This document shows positions 40,515 to 51,838 of a DNA stretch of 64,000 nucleotides, piece by piece. Where the stretch lies: contig JAYKXP010000050.1 in assembly GCA_037176845.1 (NCBI GenBank), forward strand, positions 186,001 to 250,000, in the 5' to 3' direction. Source of the DNA: Paramarasmius palmivorus (taxonomy: Eukaryota > Basidiomycota > Agaricomycetes > Agaricales > Marasmiaceae). Positions within the stretch are counted from its first letter, which is position 1; every line of letters begins with the position of its first letter. A model generated the notes under the pieces. The model did no database searches, was not told the origin of the DNA, and was given only the letters and a program-made list of their open reading frames with translations. The position numbers and the translations under genes were made by a program.

Positions 40515-43080
40515 ATGGCGTTCAATGGGAGCAGCGTCATCAACTACGGCGGAGCTCACAACGTCGTACACGGCAACCAAACCAATACCACCCATACTAT
40601 CACACATCTCGGTAGCCAGGGTCAAGATTTACTACCCTTTCCTATTGAAAATCGGCTTACCCTTGATTGCAGATGATACGCCCGAGATTCTGCGAGGCCT
40701 TGCGGCTCGGGCTGCAATGAATGCATGTTACGATGCAGAGGCACGTTATCCTCAACCAAATTGTCATCCAAATACGCGGGTCGAAACACTCGACAGATTG
40801 GGTCGCTGGATTGAAGATAAGAGTGTTGTTATTAGGGTTCAATGGGTTCATGGTTCTGCTGGCGTAGGAAAGTCGGCGATTGCGCAGAAGTTGTCAGAGG
40901 ACCATCTGGATAGACTTGCTGGAGCCTTCTTCTTTTCACGGAACGATAAGACACGCGACAACCTGGCTTCGTTCGTTGCGACACTGGCATACCAATGCTG
41001 TACGTCAGATCCCCTCAGAACCGTCGTTGGGCCCTTCATCATCAACGCCATTCGCTCTCACCCCAACATTTTCCAAGCATCAGTAGAGAAACAGTTTCGC
41101 AAACTGTTGCTCGAACCGTTCGCGAAGGTGGCCCGCCGGGTCCGGCGGCAACGCCTTCCAAACCTCATCGTTATAGATGGGCTAGACGAATGTGTCGATC
41201 TGCCATCCCAAGTGAGGCTTTTGGACATCATTGGTGTCGCAATTGCTTTCTTTACCCCCAATCCTTTTAAATTTCTCCTTTGCAGTCGACCCGAACCCCA
41301 TATTCGAAGTGGCATTAACCAGGCGAGCTTTGTCTCGTGCCTCGAGCAAATTCAGATCTCGGGGGCCACAATTCGGTTCCTGGGATCTTTATCCGATTCT
41401 GACCGTGATATTCTGAGATACCTCTCGGAAAAGTTCGCTTCACTCCGAGAGAAATATCGGAGTGTTCTACAGGAGGAAGGGGATAAATGGCCAAGTGAAG
41501 ATGATATTACCAGCCTTGTTTGGCGGGCAAGCGGGCAATTCATCTTCGCAACTACCGTGATCAAATACATCGATAATATCGATGAACTACCTCAGGAGCG
41601 ATTAAGGACTATCCTCAGCACTCAGCCCAGAGAACTTGAGGATTCGCCGTATCCCGATCTAGACGCGCTGTATCGACAGATTCTATCCGCGTGCCGTCAC
41701 TGGGACAAAGTCAGACCTATACTCAGACTACTTGTCTCCCCTCTTCCAGCCCTTGAGGATGGGTTTTCACGCAGGGTTTCGTGGCATTCACCGGTTATCA
41801 TCGCGGGGCTTTTCAGACTCAATCAGGGCGAAATCCAGACATACCTCTCGAGACTCCACTCTGTGATTCATGTACCAAAGGGTACATACTCGACAATAGA
41901 AATCCTCCATGCCTCTTTTGCGGAGTTGCTCTTGGATCATACGCGTTCAAAGGAGTACTATATTTCACCCTATTCCCAGGCAGAACTCAGAGGCCTTGTA
42001 TCTGTACTTCTTCTTCATCAGCTCTCCCCCTTCACAACATGGTACCCCCCGTACTGCTTATCTTCGCAACAATCCTTTGGTCCTGCTTACAAGAACTGGG
42101 AGGAAAAAGTCAGGGGCATCAAGGAAAACACCCTGTCATGGTTCTCAATTCGGTATTGGTCACACTATTGCTGCCGAGTTCAGCCTTCAAATGCCAACCT
42201 CTTAGCCGAGTTGAATGATTTCGATCCATACGTCGTTAGTGCGTTGACCATAAGCATAAGCGCGGGGAGTCACTTTTCACTGTACGATTGGAGAAACTGC
42301 CTGACATGTGTCAAAGTAGGTAAATTGATACTTTTGGCTTTGCACCGTATTGAATTAGGAGTAGGCACTTGGACCAGAGGCACCTCAAAAATTTGTTGAA
42401 ATCATGGAGACCTTTCTGTGTGCGCGTTACCTTGGCTGTCACAAAGACACTTTGCGACTAGAAGCGGCTTGGGGAACTTTAAAACTGGAGGTTGGCTTTG
42501 CCAATCATTCCGATGAGAAGATTGGGTCTTTTCTCACGTATTATCGGCGGTGGTGGGCTAAAGACCATGACTTGAAGGGTACAGCGAAGTATTTGAGGGG
42601 TCTAGCGGATGACCGACTCGGACCCGCAGAACGACACTATCGTCCATTGCTATTTCCCATCACATGTCAACCTAGCACGGTTCTCCCTAAGGATTGGGTG
42701 GTGTGCTGTGTCACAAAAAGCAATGGAGATATGCTACAGAGGATATATGATATACAGCAGTCCCTTCATGTATATCCTCGAGAGCTCTTTGACCACGATG
42801 TGATAAATAACACCTGCGAGTGTGTTGTTCGGGGCTTGGTAAAGGTGTGTTTGGTACATCCCTGACGCATTGGATACGATGGACTAATTTATTCCAGGAG
42901 AAAGATCTGGCTGAATTCAAGATGCTGTTATATGAGCGCCGAGGTTTATTCTCGGTGTTGCCGTCCCAAATAAAAAAATCAGAACCAGAAGGCGAACCTC
43001 TGCTGCAGCCTCGATCACCCAACCCCAAGTTTAGGTCAATCCTAGGCTTCCTCAAGTGCCGACGTGGCCTGCACCGCTGA
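40515..43080 (+). CDS. NACHT-domain NLR-like STAND NTPase
   Basis: Exons 40515-40611, 40673-42315, 42380-42844 and 42898-43080 join in phase to 795 residues. The first exon (INYGGAHNVVHGNQTNTTHT) is the N-terminal motif seen before NACHT domains in mushroom NLRs. The NTPase has Walker A HGSAGVGKSAIAQ (about residue 92), Walker B NLIVIDGLDEC (about 197), the sensor FLLCSRPEPHIR and a winged-helix-like region with WRASGQFIFATTVIKYI. The C-terminal 300 residues show no WD40, ankyrin or TPR repeats. NLRs of this type are inferred non-self sensors; the effector output is not evident. It lies between the coiled-coil gene and the RAD51 paralogue, 2.6 kb from the nearest CRN-like copy. Confidence 0.88.
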
Positions 43081-43929
43081 GGGGGTAACACCAAAGTCTG
43101 CGTTAACGAGAAGGTCATACCTTCCTCTGCCTGAACCCTCTCAAAAAAGTATGACCGTGCTCTCCATCATACAACGGACATTGGGTCGGATGTCGGAGAC
43201 GATTCATTTATGCCGATAAGCATAGACGAGAAGGCAAATGCGGTTGTCCTTCACATGGCAGTCGAGATTAAAGTTGCGACAAACGACAACTAACGCCCTC
43301 AAGTGACGAGTGCAAATTTACGAGGAATGGTCTTAGCAGAGCCTGTTATGGACACCTTGTGCGAGCTCTTCCCTGATTTTGGGTGGTCTGGGAGAAGCTC
43401 GCCAAAAGCGGGGCAATGAACGAACCAAGCGCGATGCTCTGGTTTCCTCCCATTTCAGACTCGTGCTGTTCTGATGGCCCCCTTCAGCCTAAGTCTTGTA
43501 CTGTATAGATTTCGATCCCTGGTAGATTGCGAGAGCCATCTTTATTGTTGGTGAACGCCAACTTCGTTATCTAATGTACATAGACGAATAGCAAACAAGA
43601 CTTTCAATCTAACAGAACGCAAACGTTGCGCGGCTTCCTCGTCTGCCGTAGGCCTGAACGAGTGTCAGATTGTCCTCTTGGGATGGTTGGGGCCGAGGTT
43701 CTGTTCTGATTTTGACTTGGATGGGGATCTCCATGGGACGCTAACCCAGAGCATCGTAAACCTAAAGTCACAATAAATTGAACCAGCTTGTCCTGTGCAT
43801 GAAAAGAAAGGGTGCATAGTCTCAAGCTAGAGCTGAAGCTGTGAGATGAACTCTAAGAGAGTTCAAGTCGTCCTGAAAGGCGACCATCAACACAGCTCTC
43901 TCAGCACTATTTTGGGAGCTTACGTTTGA
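43081..43929. other. Intergenic region, nothing recognised
   Basis: About 850 bases. A 12-base near-palindrome around 43857-43900 (AGAGAGTTC / CTCTCAGC) is noted but unremarkable. No gene seen. Confidence 0.4.
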
Positions 43930-45256
43930 TCAGCTACTCGCATTGAAATCAAACTCTTCTACGCGAGGGCCATCTTCAGCGTTCATAGAAGGCGAAGAAA
44001 ATAATCGCAAAAACCTAATTTCAGGTCAGCCCAACGATGAATCAACAAGAAGCAAACCATTACCCAGTTTGTTCCGTCTTACGTCCAATCACCACTCGGT
44101 ACGATCGTCCGGAGGGAAGGTACGCGTTTCCTTTACGCCGATACATTCAACATCAAACAGATGCGCCAAACAGAAAGAAGGCAAACTCACCCAGATGAGG
44201 AACTAAAACACCGGCAGCACCTGTATCGAAATTCCCCGGTGAACCGTCTGCGTTGAGGAGTTTCGTAGCGAGCTGGGACGTGATGACGGTCTGGGTACAA
44301 TATACATTAGAATTGGGAGAGAAGCAAGGAGAAGGGATTGGACGTACAGCCAAATTATACGTTGCGCAATTCCGTGCCAACGACTGTTTGATTTGGTCGT
44401 AAAGCGCGTTTCGTTGATAGGCTTTCAGTTCGGTGGCGTTCTGGAAGGGGAAGGACATCGAGTGTATGACCAAGAGCGATACCTAGAATCGAGGCGTGAG
44501 TGGCGGCAAGGCTGAGTGAACGGAGTTATTTACCAGTGGATGCGATAGTAGATACGAGCTGAGGTTGTTGAAAAACAACACAAGATCGAATAGCGTGTAA
44601 ATCTTGATATAAGAAAGTCGTGTTCCGTGATGAGGTGTATCTGGGTACGCTTTCAGTTCGAAGCATTCGCGGTTTGGGATGTAGCTGACCTTTAAACGAT
44701 TCCTCCAGTGTAGCTGGGCTGATATTATTTTGACAGTCTGGTAAATCGTTTATCCTAGTTCCCAGAGTCAAAAAGAACCACGAACCAACAAATAAAACTT
44801 CCGAGTTCTCCGACTCGGAAAGGAAGGAGCGCGTTATATCGAGGATGATTCTCTCTTTTGGCATTCCCGGTGCACCAGACAATTCCAGAACGTTTCCGCG
44901 CAACAATCCGCCGTCCAGCAAGCTATCCAAGGGCTTGAAACGCGTAGAAACTCGTGTCTTGTTGTCTGTTCCCTTTGACACGAGTCTACCGGCGGCAGAC
45001 TGAAGAAGTGGCATTGAAGGTGTAGGGTTCGACTGTGAAGCAGAAATCAATGATTTCGATGCTTCAAGGGGAATTCTGAGGGCTATTCACCAATCAGAAA
45101 GTATTTAGGACCCGGAATGAGTAAGAGCGAACACTGTGCAAGGTCCTGAGCGGTTTGGGTTGGTATATCCTCGAGAAGTTCGTATCCAGCACCTGTCAGC
45201 GAGGAAAGCGTCGAAGGGGGAAGTGAGAGTAGATGAATTGGTCTTGATTCGGCCAT
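43930..45256 (-). CDS. RAD51-paralogue (RAD51C-like) recombinase family protein
   Basis: ATG 45256 opens MAESRPIHLLSLPPSTLSSL, then YELLEDIPTQTAQDLAQ, an N-terminal helical (HhH-like) segment. After an intron the core begins: TRFKPLDSLLDGGLLRGNVL and ELSGAPGMPKERI, the RecA-fold entry. Later exons give LVIHSMSFPFQ (the Walker B-side strand, as LVIVDGIAFPF in RAD51C), ARNCATYNLAV, TVITSQLATKLL (the NQMTTK-like motif) and LVPHLG before a C-terminal exon ending at 43930. Such proteins assist RAD51 in homologous recombination in the nucleus. The Walker A is abnormal (see findings). The last two exon joins are approximate. Partial copies of the 5' end lie at 57.3 and 63.7 kb. Confidence 0.78.
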
Positions 45257-45642
45257 TTTCAAAAGGAATCTCAAAAGGCTGGAAGGTGATGGTTACAGTT
45301 CAAAGCTGTTTGACGCGTCTTGTGCATGTGAGGGTGTGAAATCGGCCTGCCGGTCGCGTGGTGCTAGCTCTCTTCGTCTTTCACAACCGTCACAGAGGCC
45401 AGCACTCAATTTTCCGATCTTACCTCGAGGATATTTGACCAGAATAAGAGGAGCAGACTTGCGTATAGTGCGTTACTACTTTTTTCATCAGCAAAATTTT
45501 CTTGACATGTTTGCTCACAGACTTTGGACGCGTACTCCGTAGTGGTATGTCACCCAAGTACCCTCGGATGGTGTCCGACATAAGAAGGACTCCTGGAAAC
45601 TGGTATCAGTCTGTGCACTTGTGACTGTGACTCTACACCACC
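45257..45642. promoter_or_regulatory. Divergent promoter between RAD51 paralogue and CRN-like NTPase
   Basis: 386 bases between two divergent start codons. The whole stretch is repeated in inverted orientation at 63251-63667, so both copies carry the same promoter pair. No clear TATA box. Confidence 0.45.
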
Positions 45643-46410
45643 ATGACTTCCAGCAAAATTCCGTATTTCCAAAACCCGTCCAACTACCTCCAAACTCTTC
45701 AATCTACTGGTTGGAAGGAAATGGAGCACACCGATGAAAAGCACCGGTTTTGGACACGGGCATGGGATCAGAAAGAGCCCCCCAAAAGCCTTGGTCCCAG
45801 CGAGTTCGCAGAGCCTATGGCCGACTCATCATATCAAGCCGAAACATTTCCAACCTCACTCGATGAACTCCCTCGAGCTCTCCTCCGGGAAGAATACCGT
45901 CGAATGTATGATTGGTTATGTGCGCTTGGCCCAGATCCACAACCTAAGGGAGGCAGGCGAACGGCTGTCCCAATAACAGGACTTCCTGGTATAGGTAAGC
46001 TGCAGAGATTCAACGTTTAACGGTTCCTTTTGAAGCTAAATATTTGACAGGGAAAACTATCTTCAGAGATTATGCTCTATATCGGCGATGTCTCGAAGGC
46101 AAACCGACCCTATATTTTGACGAAAGCACCTTGTATCTATTCGATGAAGGCGGTGTGCTATCCTTGGGCAAGGATGTTCATACCGATCTTACTACTCTCG
46201 ATCCTTTCACGCCGGATACATGGCTTTTACTCGACGGACCATCACCTCAACTTCCAATACCTAATGCTTTCTGCTACGCAACCGAAATCATCCAAGGATC
46301 ATACTCACTGCATCTCCATCTCACGCGAGCAGATGGTACAGGTGGCAGAAGTATCCGTTGCGCCTCATAGTGGTGTACATGCAGGGCTGGAAGGTTCATG
46401 AACTCCAGTA
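45643..46410 (+). pseudogene. Truncated CRN-like NTPase gene
   Basis: ATG 45643 and exon 45643-45994 give IPYFQNPSNYLQTLQSTGWK and the Walker A start ITGLPGIG. The next exon (from 46051) supplies GKT, then YRRCLEGKPTLYFD and FTPDTWLLLDG. It is close to the gene at 34556. After about 46290 the matching sequence (LTASPSH .. VVYMQGWK) moves to another frame, and homology stops near 46410, leaving no helical module or nuclease region. It is a 5' fragment with a frameshift. Confidence 0.75.
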
Positions 46411-46680
46411 TGGGTGCGTGCATCGAGTACATATTCGGGTCCACCGAAAGTCCTGATACCCTTTGACATCCGGCACCACCACAAGCCTTCTTTTTGTGTA
46501 CCAAAATATTTACCACTATGATTGCTATCCGTAAACTACTTATGTGGTCCAGAGGACAACAAAATCTTTGATGCTCAATTTTTCGGGTGACGTCACGAGG
46601 GGTACTTTCGGTGGACCCGAGTATATAGATTTGCTTGACGCTTATGGTTACATAAGCTGTACAAGTCGTTCAACACCACC

Positions 46681-48974
46681 ATGGCCACCTCCAACATTTG
46701 GTATCTCCTCGTCGACCACAAGAACCAGCCACTTCGACCGCCCTCTAGTGTGTCGCGTCTGGGCATAGAATATGTCGTTGACTTGAAGGAGAAAGTGAAG
46801 GAAAAGGAACAACCTGATCGTCCTGCCTCGGAACTCGAAGTGTGGAGATGCCAAAACCAGGAGATGCGTTTTGTCAGAGAAGACGTTCGGGCTCATGTCC
46901 AGGAGGTCTTCTTCAAGGATCAGGTTGAATATCTGGGTGAGCAATCAGAGATAGCGGTGTTACAGCTCAAGAACAAGGAGATACTACTCATTCGGGTACC
47001 TGCTCCTGCCCCTATTCATCTTGGTATCGGTAGTTGTTAATTGTGATCTTTCTGTCGCTCTGCTGATTTACCTGCGACGATTAGACACCTCTGTCGCATT
47101 CAACAGCCATCGAAGTAAGCTCTCAGGCCCGAACTTCGGTATGTCATGCGAAAGTACTGTGTCTGATCAGGTTGCTAATCGGAATCCTCCTCCAAGCTGA
47201 GTTTTATGACAGATCAGATACCATCAAGGCCATGGCGTCCCAGCTTTTGACAGATAGATTTATGCTGGTATGTCTTGAACGATCCCAGTCCATTCGGTGT
47301 TTGAACTCAGACAAATAGGTCAGAGGAACATCGGGCAGTGGCAAGACAATCCTCATGTGGTTTCTAAAACGATATATCGAAACTCACATAGAGGGTGCGC
47401 TGACTGAAGTGTTCATGGGTTGGGAGCAGAGTGCGTCGTATCTTTTGTTCTTCCCTCAAGTCCTGTTGTTGTAACTTTCTGCAGCTCCCGATCGACTTTC
47501 AAGACGTGGAAGGAGCGGCACCTTGTCTCTTAGCGAAGCCCTTACTCACCCCGAGCGAGAAAAGATCTTCATCTTCATGGACGACGCTCAGGATACATAT
47601 AGTGATCACTCGTTATGGAATCACACCCTGAAATCTGTCGTACTCAAGCAGCAGCGTCTCCACCTTGTAATGTTTGCGTCATATGGCAGTTCCAGACAAC
47701 GCAAGTCAAGTATTTCCGCCGCGCCACCGATTATCCCTTCTACGCACATTATGGGCCTCTTCCCTACTCCGTATAATTCCCTACAGATCTTATTCAATCC
47801 CGAGGAGTACCAGCACCTCATCAACCATATTGATAGGATGATCGAAAGCAACCAAGAAACCCGTATGAGCAGTGTGGAAGATGACTTCAAAGAGCATATT
47901 TACACACTTACGAAAGGTCATGTCGGTGCCATTGTCACGTTGCTGACAATGGCTAGGAGCATGCAGGTATGTATCATGTTCTTTCGCATGCATTTCTTGT
48001 CACTTCTCCCGCAATAACAGAAAGGTGCTGCCTCGGCAAAAGTATCGTTCAGGGATTTCTTCAAGTTTTGGAATACTCCACGCCTTTTTTTCAACGGTCT
48101 ATCAACGAATAACGGTAGCTTTTGTCGGGGCCTCCCACGCAAGGATCAATTAGCAAAGCTCAACGAAATGGAACTCAAGATCCTGAAAGATATTGTCAAG
48201 AACGATTACCAAGGCATCCCAGCCAGTCCTCCGACCTCATTTCCTATATCAAATATCGCTTACAAGGACGCAGTCGATGCGCTAAGGCGGCGTGGGTGGT
48301 TATACTCATACGAATCCCACGAGGACCCGGAGCGTTATGTTCTGGTCGCATCTTCACCACTCCATCTTTTCTGGCTCTCGTATCAGCTAGGCCAGCGGAG
48401 CTTACCCGGTCACCTCAAAGAACTATCATTGAAGGACTTTTGGATGCAAGTCGTGGCACTGTTTTCTAGCACCGCACTCGCAGAACCTCGTCGTTCTGGT
48501 ACTATGCCGGAGGCGCGGTATGCATATGAGTTTTATAGGTGTCTATACGAACTCACAGACGGTGCTTTCTGTCCATCTCCGGAGTTTGCGCAAATGGAAC
48601 AACCACCTTATGGAAGGATAGACTTTTTCATCGAGGAGAAACGTTGGGGGATAGAGTTGCTACGTAATGGGGATAGGATCATTGAACACGGTGACGCTCA
48701 ACGCTTCGAGCCTGGGGGGAAGTATAATGGCTGGTTCCAGACGGATGTGATGCGAGACTATGTCATCCTCGATTTTAGGACCAAAAATTCGGGGGTTTGC
48801 AGGACTTATCCCGGTAAGCTCTTCAGCCCGGGCGCTTCTGCACAGCTAACCAACTGCCATTTAGGTGTTGAACGACTATACCAAATCATCTTCGAAGAGG
48901 ACTATACCAGTTTTCAGATCTATGACCATATGGGAAACCCAGTTGGTGATTTTGTCTTGGCATTGCGGCGTTAA
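46681..48974 (+). CDS. Crinkler (CRN)-type protein: header, P-loop NTPase, winged helix and REase-like domain
   Basis: ATG 46681 starts the CRN header (MATSNIWYLLVDHKNQPLRP; VVDLKEKVKEKEQ; ASELEVWRCQNQEMRF; about 105 residues). Several short introns follow between 47004 and 47500. The NTPase has Walker A VRGTSGSGKT (47320-47350) and Walker B KIFIFMDDAQ (about 47560), then a GHVGAIVTLL helix. A possible winged helix (AVDALRRRGWLYSYES) precedes the nuclease-like C-terminus with VVALFSS, YAYEFYRCLYEL, GRIDFFIEEKRWGIELLRNG (D..E.x.K-like core) and YVILDFRTK. The stop is at 48974. It is the most complete CRN gene here. It could act as a nucleic-acid-targeting effector; no signal peptide is visible. 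Confidence 0.82.
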
Positions 48975-49089
48975 CCTTTTTCCATGTTTCCGACTTGTAC
49001 TCTACTCTTGCGAACATGATGCGTTTGTACTAAATCTGTCCACGGTGTGAATCATGTCTGTCACCGTGACTTTGCGCAGCTGCCGGTGA

Positions 49090-49335
49090 TATTGATTGCG
49101 GTTCATAGTCACCATTCTTCCTTCTTCAAACGCGAGCTTCCCGTTCACAACGAAAAGGAGAAGCCTGACATTTCACTTCTTTGTTGGCGACAACTTCAAG
49201 TCCTTGGGAATAGAGTTGCTGCGTGACGGAGATGGGTCTAGTCTCAGGGATAGACGATCTTGGATTTCAGGACCAAAGCCATCGGATTCGAGTAAGCTTT
49301 TCCCTGTTCTTCACAGCCTTCTACTCAGTTAACCT
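49090..49335 (+). pseudogene. Second CRN nuclease-domain scrap
   Basis: Encodes FKSLGIELLRDGDGSS and, in another frame, a relic of the DFRT/FPVLHS segment, parallel to 48640-48850 of the intact gene. The stretch 49255-49330 matches the inverted copy near 62.73-62.80 kb better than the adjacent intact gene. Confidence 0.7.
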
Positions 49336-49652
49336 CTTCCGCATCGTCTTCCAGATTTACGACCATGGCAGCGCGAATAGGTACCAGGTGATTCTCCTCT
49401 GATTTCTCTTTCCCTTGTACACCTCACGAACGATCTCGCAGAGCCAAATCAAAACACCCAACTTTGCCGTTTATCCTCGGACGGTATCCGCATCCGACAG
49501 AGTATCTACCAAACTTGCCTTCCCTTCAACCATCTCTTACGCTACAAATCCTTCGGGTGGCATCCGACTGTATTGAACAGTCCTGGAATGTAGCCGTGAC
49601 TCGGCGGTTTCTGATCAATATAAGAAGGCCTGCCTTCAATCCAGATTCCAAC

Positions 49653-50563
49653 ATGTCCCAAGAATCTGAATACAACCGCGTCATCCTCGTCACAGGCTCC
49701 AACACCGGCATCGGGTTCCAACTCGTTAGGTTGCTCGCTGCAAAGGGACATACAGTGTACCTAGCAGCTAGGAGAGTCGATGCGGGGAAGGAAGCACAGT
49801 GAGTGGTCCAGGCAGCCCCACACTTTGACCAGTGCAAGACTGACGCCCTTGATTAGACAGAAACTCAAGACCGAACATGGGCTCGAAGTCAAATTCGTTC
49901 ATCTAGATCTACATGATATCAAATCAATCGAAACCGCAAAGGATACCATCGAGAAGGAAGAAGGAAGACTTGACGTGCTCGTTAACAACGCAGGTATGGC
50001 GTCCTCTACCGACCTGGATCATCCAAGTAATCGTTCCACCAGCGACTCAACGACCTAGACGAACCCCAAACAGCCTCCACAATCGACCTCACCATCCTCC
50101 GAACCGTCTTTGAAACCAATTTCTTCGGACTTGTCCAAACCACACTCACGTTCCTTCCTCTCCCAACTCGGGTACGGCAACATCCTCCAAATCACCTCTC
50201 GTGGAGGATCAGCGACCTACCAAGCTTCAGATAAAGGACAAAACCCCCAGTATGCTGCGTATTGTGCTAGTAAATCTGCAGTTAATATGTTTACGATTGC
50301 GTTGGCGAAGGAGTTGAACTTGAAGAAGGATGGGATTAGGGTTAATTGTTTTTGTCCGGGGCATACGACGACGAAATTGAATCGGTTTATGCGTGGAGGA
50401 AAGACTCCGGAAGAGGCTGCGAGGTTGATGGTGGATTGGTGTTTGCTTGGGCCGGGGAGTGAGGAAAAGACGGGTATGTATCTGTTCGTCGATATCTAAC
50501 GGTTGGAACTGAGATGAAAACTTAGGTCTTTTCTGGTCTGATGAAGGACAAGCACCGTGGTGA
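49653..50563 (+). pseudogene. Short-chain dehydrogenase/reductase with an 11-base deletion
   Basis: ATG 49653 opens MSQESEYNRVILVTGSNTGI with the TGxxxGIG cofactor motif. After an intron come VKFVHLDLHDI and LDVLVNNAG, then RTVFETNFFGLVQTTLTFLP. At about 50158 eleven bases are missing relative to the copy at 61.7 kb, shifting the frame. The downstream frame then continues correctly with GYGNILQITSRGGSATYQAS, the YCASK catalytic Tyr/Lys pair and a last exon ending at 50563 (LFWSDEGQAPW). Unless an unusual splice skips the deletion, the protein is broken before the catalytic residues. Confidence 0.75.
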
Positions 50564-50942
50564 AGGAGTCCCATTGTACAGTACTTGTAATTGTCCTAAG
50601 TACTCAAGTTGTTAGCTGTACCTCCGAATTGTCCGAGCCCGAACTCATCACGGACATGAGATACGATTAGATTGGCGCCGAGAGTTGGAACCGTCTCGAC
50701 CTCCGTTCCAGACTTTCCTCCTCGCTCGTTTCAGAATCAGCACATGTACATGTGAAAGATTACCTGCATCGATACCGGAATGAGTCATGAAAAATGTTCC
50801 GTCGCCGTCGCCCAATGGCAAAAACATAGCTGAACGGAACTTGTAAAGCACCGCAATTTTCATTTCTTGCTCTTGCTCTTTAACCACCACCACCCCCCTC
50901 CCAACACCCCTTCCCCCTCACCCAACACACCCCCAACCCACC
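50564..50942. other. Intergenic region, nothing recognised
   Basis: The last 70 bases before 50943 are C/A-rich (ACCACCACCACCCCCCTCCC), a common core-promoter texture in fungi. No other feature seen. Confidence 0.35.
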
Positions 50943-51452
50943 ATGGTCCTCGGTCCAACCGCTCGCAAACTCCTCCCTTACCTCAACTTCACCATCGCCA
51001 GCGCCGCTCTCGCCTTCCAAACCACCGTCCTCTACCCCTGGCACCACGAACTAGACGCTGCCTTTCACAGACTAAAAGCCGAACAGACGGCTATGCTTAA
51101 AGAGTTTCATGAAGTAAAGTTGAAGAGGATAGAGGAGCTTGAGAGGAAGGTGCTCGGTTTAGAGGTTGGAGCCCAGAGAGCGAAGGCCCAGGTGAGATGG
51201 TTTTGTTAGTTTGGGGGAAAGGGCTCAAATTTCTTAATGCAGAGATAACTTTTTTTTGTGCGTATTCTTGTGACTGTGCTGGTAGGCCCGATGAGTGGCT
51301 TTTAGAATTCCGTGACGATGTCGAGAGGATGGAGGAGGATTTGAAGTGAGTTCGTTTGTTCTGTTCTGTTGATAAGCGTCTGTACTGATTTCGACGACGA
51401 CTTCAGGATAGATGCCCGACTACCCAACCCCCGCCCTATTAGTAAAGCTTAA
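50943..51452 (+). CDS. Small predicted membrane protein with coiled coil
   Basis: ATG 50943 (context CCACCATGG) gives MVLGPTARKLLPYLNFTIAS followed by a hydrophobic stretch (about residues 10-32) and a charged helix (AFHRLKAEQTAMLKEF, EVKLKRIEELERK). Later exons supply PDEWLLEFRDDVERMEEDLK and a short tail ending at 51452 (PNPRPISKA). The last intron (after 51345) is in phase; the join near 51189-51286 was not resolved. One membrane-spanning helix plus coiled coil would suit a small organelle membrane protein, but I do not recognise the family. Confidence 0.55.
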
Positions 51453-51838
51453 TACCCTTGCTCGACATAGAGGTAGAACCAGTCCTTACGGAGTGATTAT
51501 TAGACCTATATGCTACATCCGGTGATCATGTAGACGACGTTAACCGTTAATCTAATCCATCCTGGATCTTCATTATCCATACCATAAAACAAACCCGTGT
51601 TACTTAGAACTGGCATATGATGTACCTTGCTCGTTGTGGACACTCTTCGGGCTTCGGTCGAAGGTGCCTCAGGCTATAGGGCCAAACCTCTTCGACGAGC
51701 CTGCAAGAGATGTGCAAGATGCGAATCGCGTTTGGGACCGGCGAAAGGTTGCATGTATGAGGGCGTGTTACATCAAGGTTAAATGAATCAACTTAAAACA
51801 ATGAAAGATAGACAACCAAAATCATGAACGAACGACAA
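51453..51838. other. Intergenic region, nothing recognised
   Basis: About 390 bases between convergent genes. The sequence at 51690-51740 looks coding-like in part (CARDVQDANRVWDRRKVACMR) but has no extension. Confidence 0.3.

Larger units (their letters stand above)
44950..50563. repeat. Inverted segmental duplication, left copy (partner 61360-64000)
   Basis: The order RAD51 paralogue 5' end (minus), CRN-like 5' part (plus), CRN scraps and SDR (plus) is mirrored at 64.0 to 61.36 kb with all strands reversed. The intact CRN gene at 46681-48974 is present only on this side; the other copy is internally collapsed. Confidence 0.85.
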
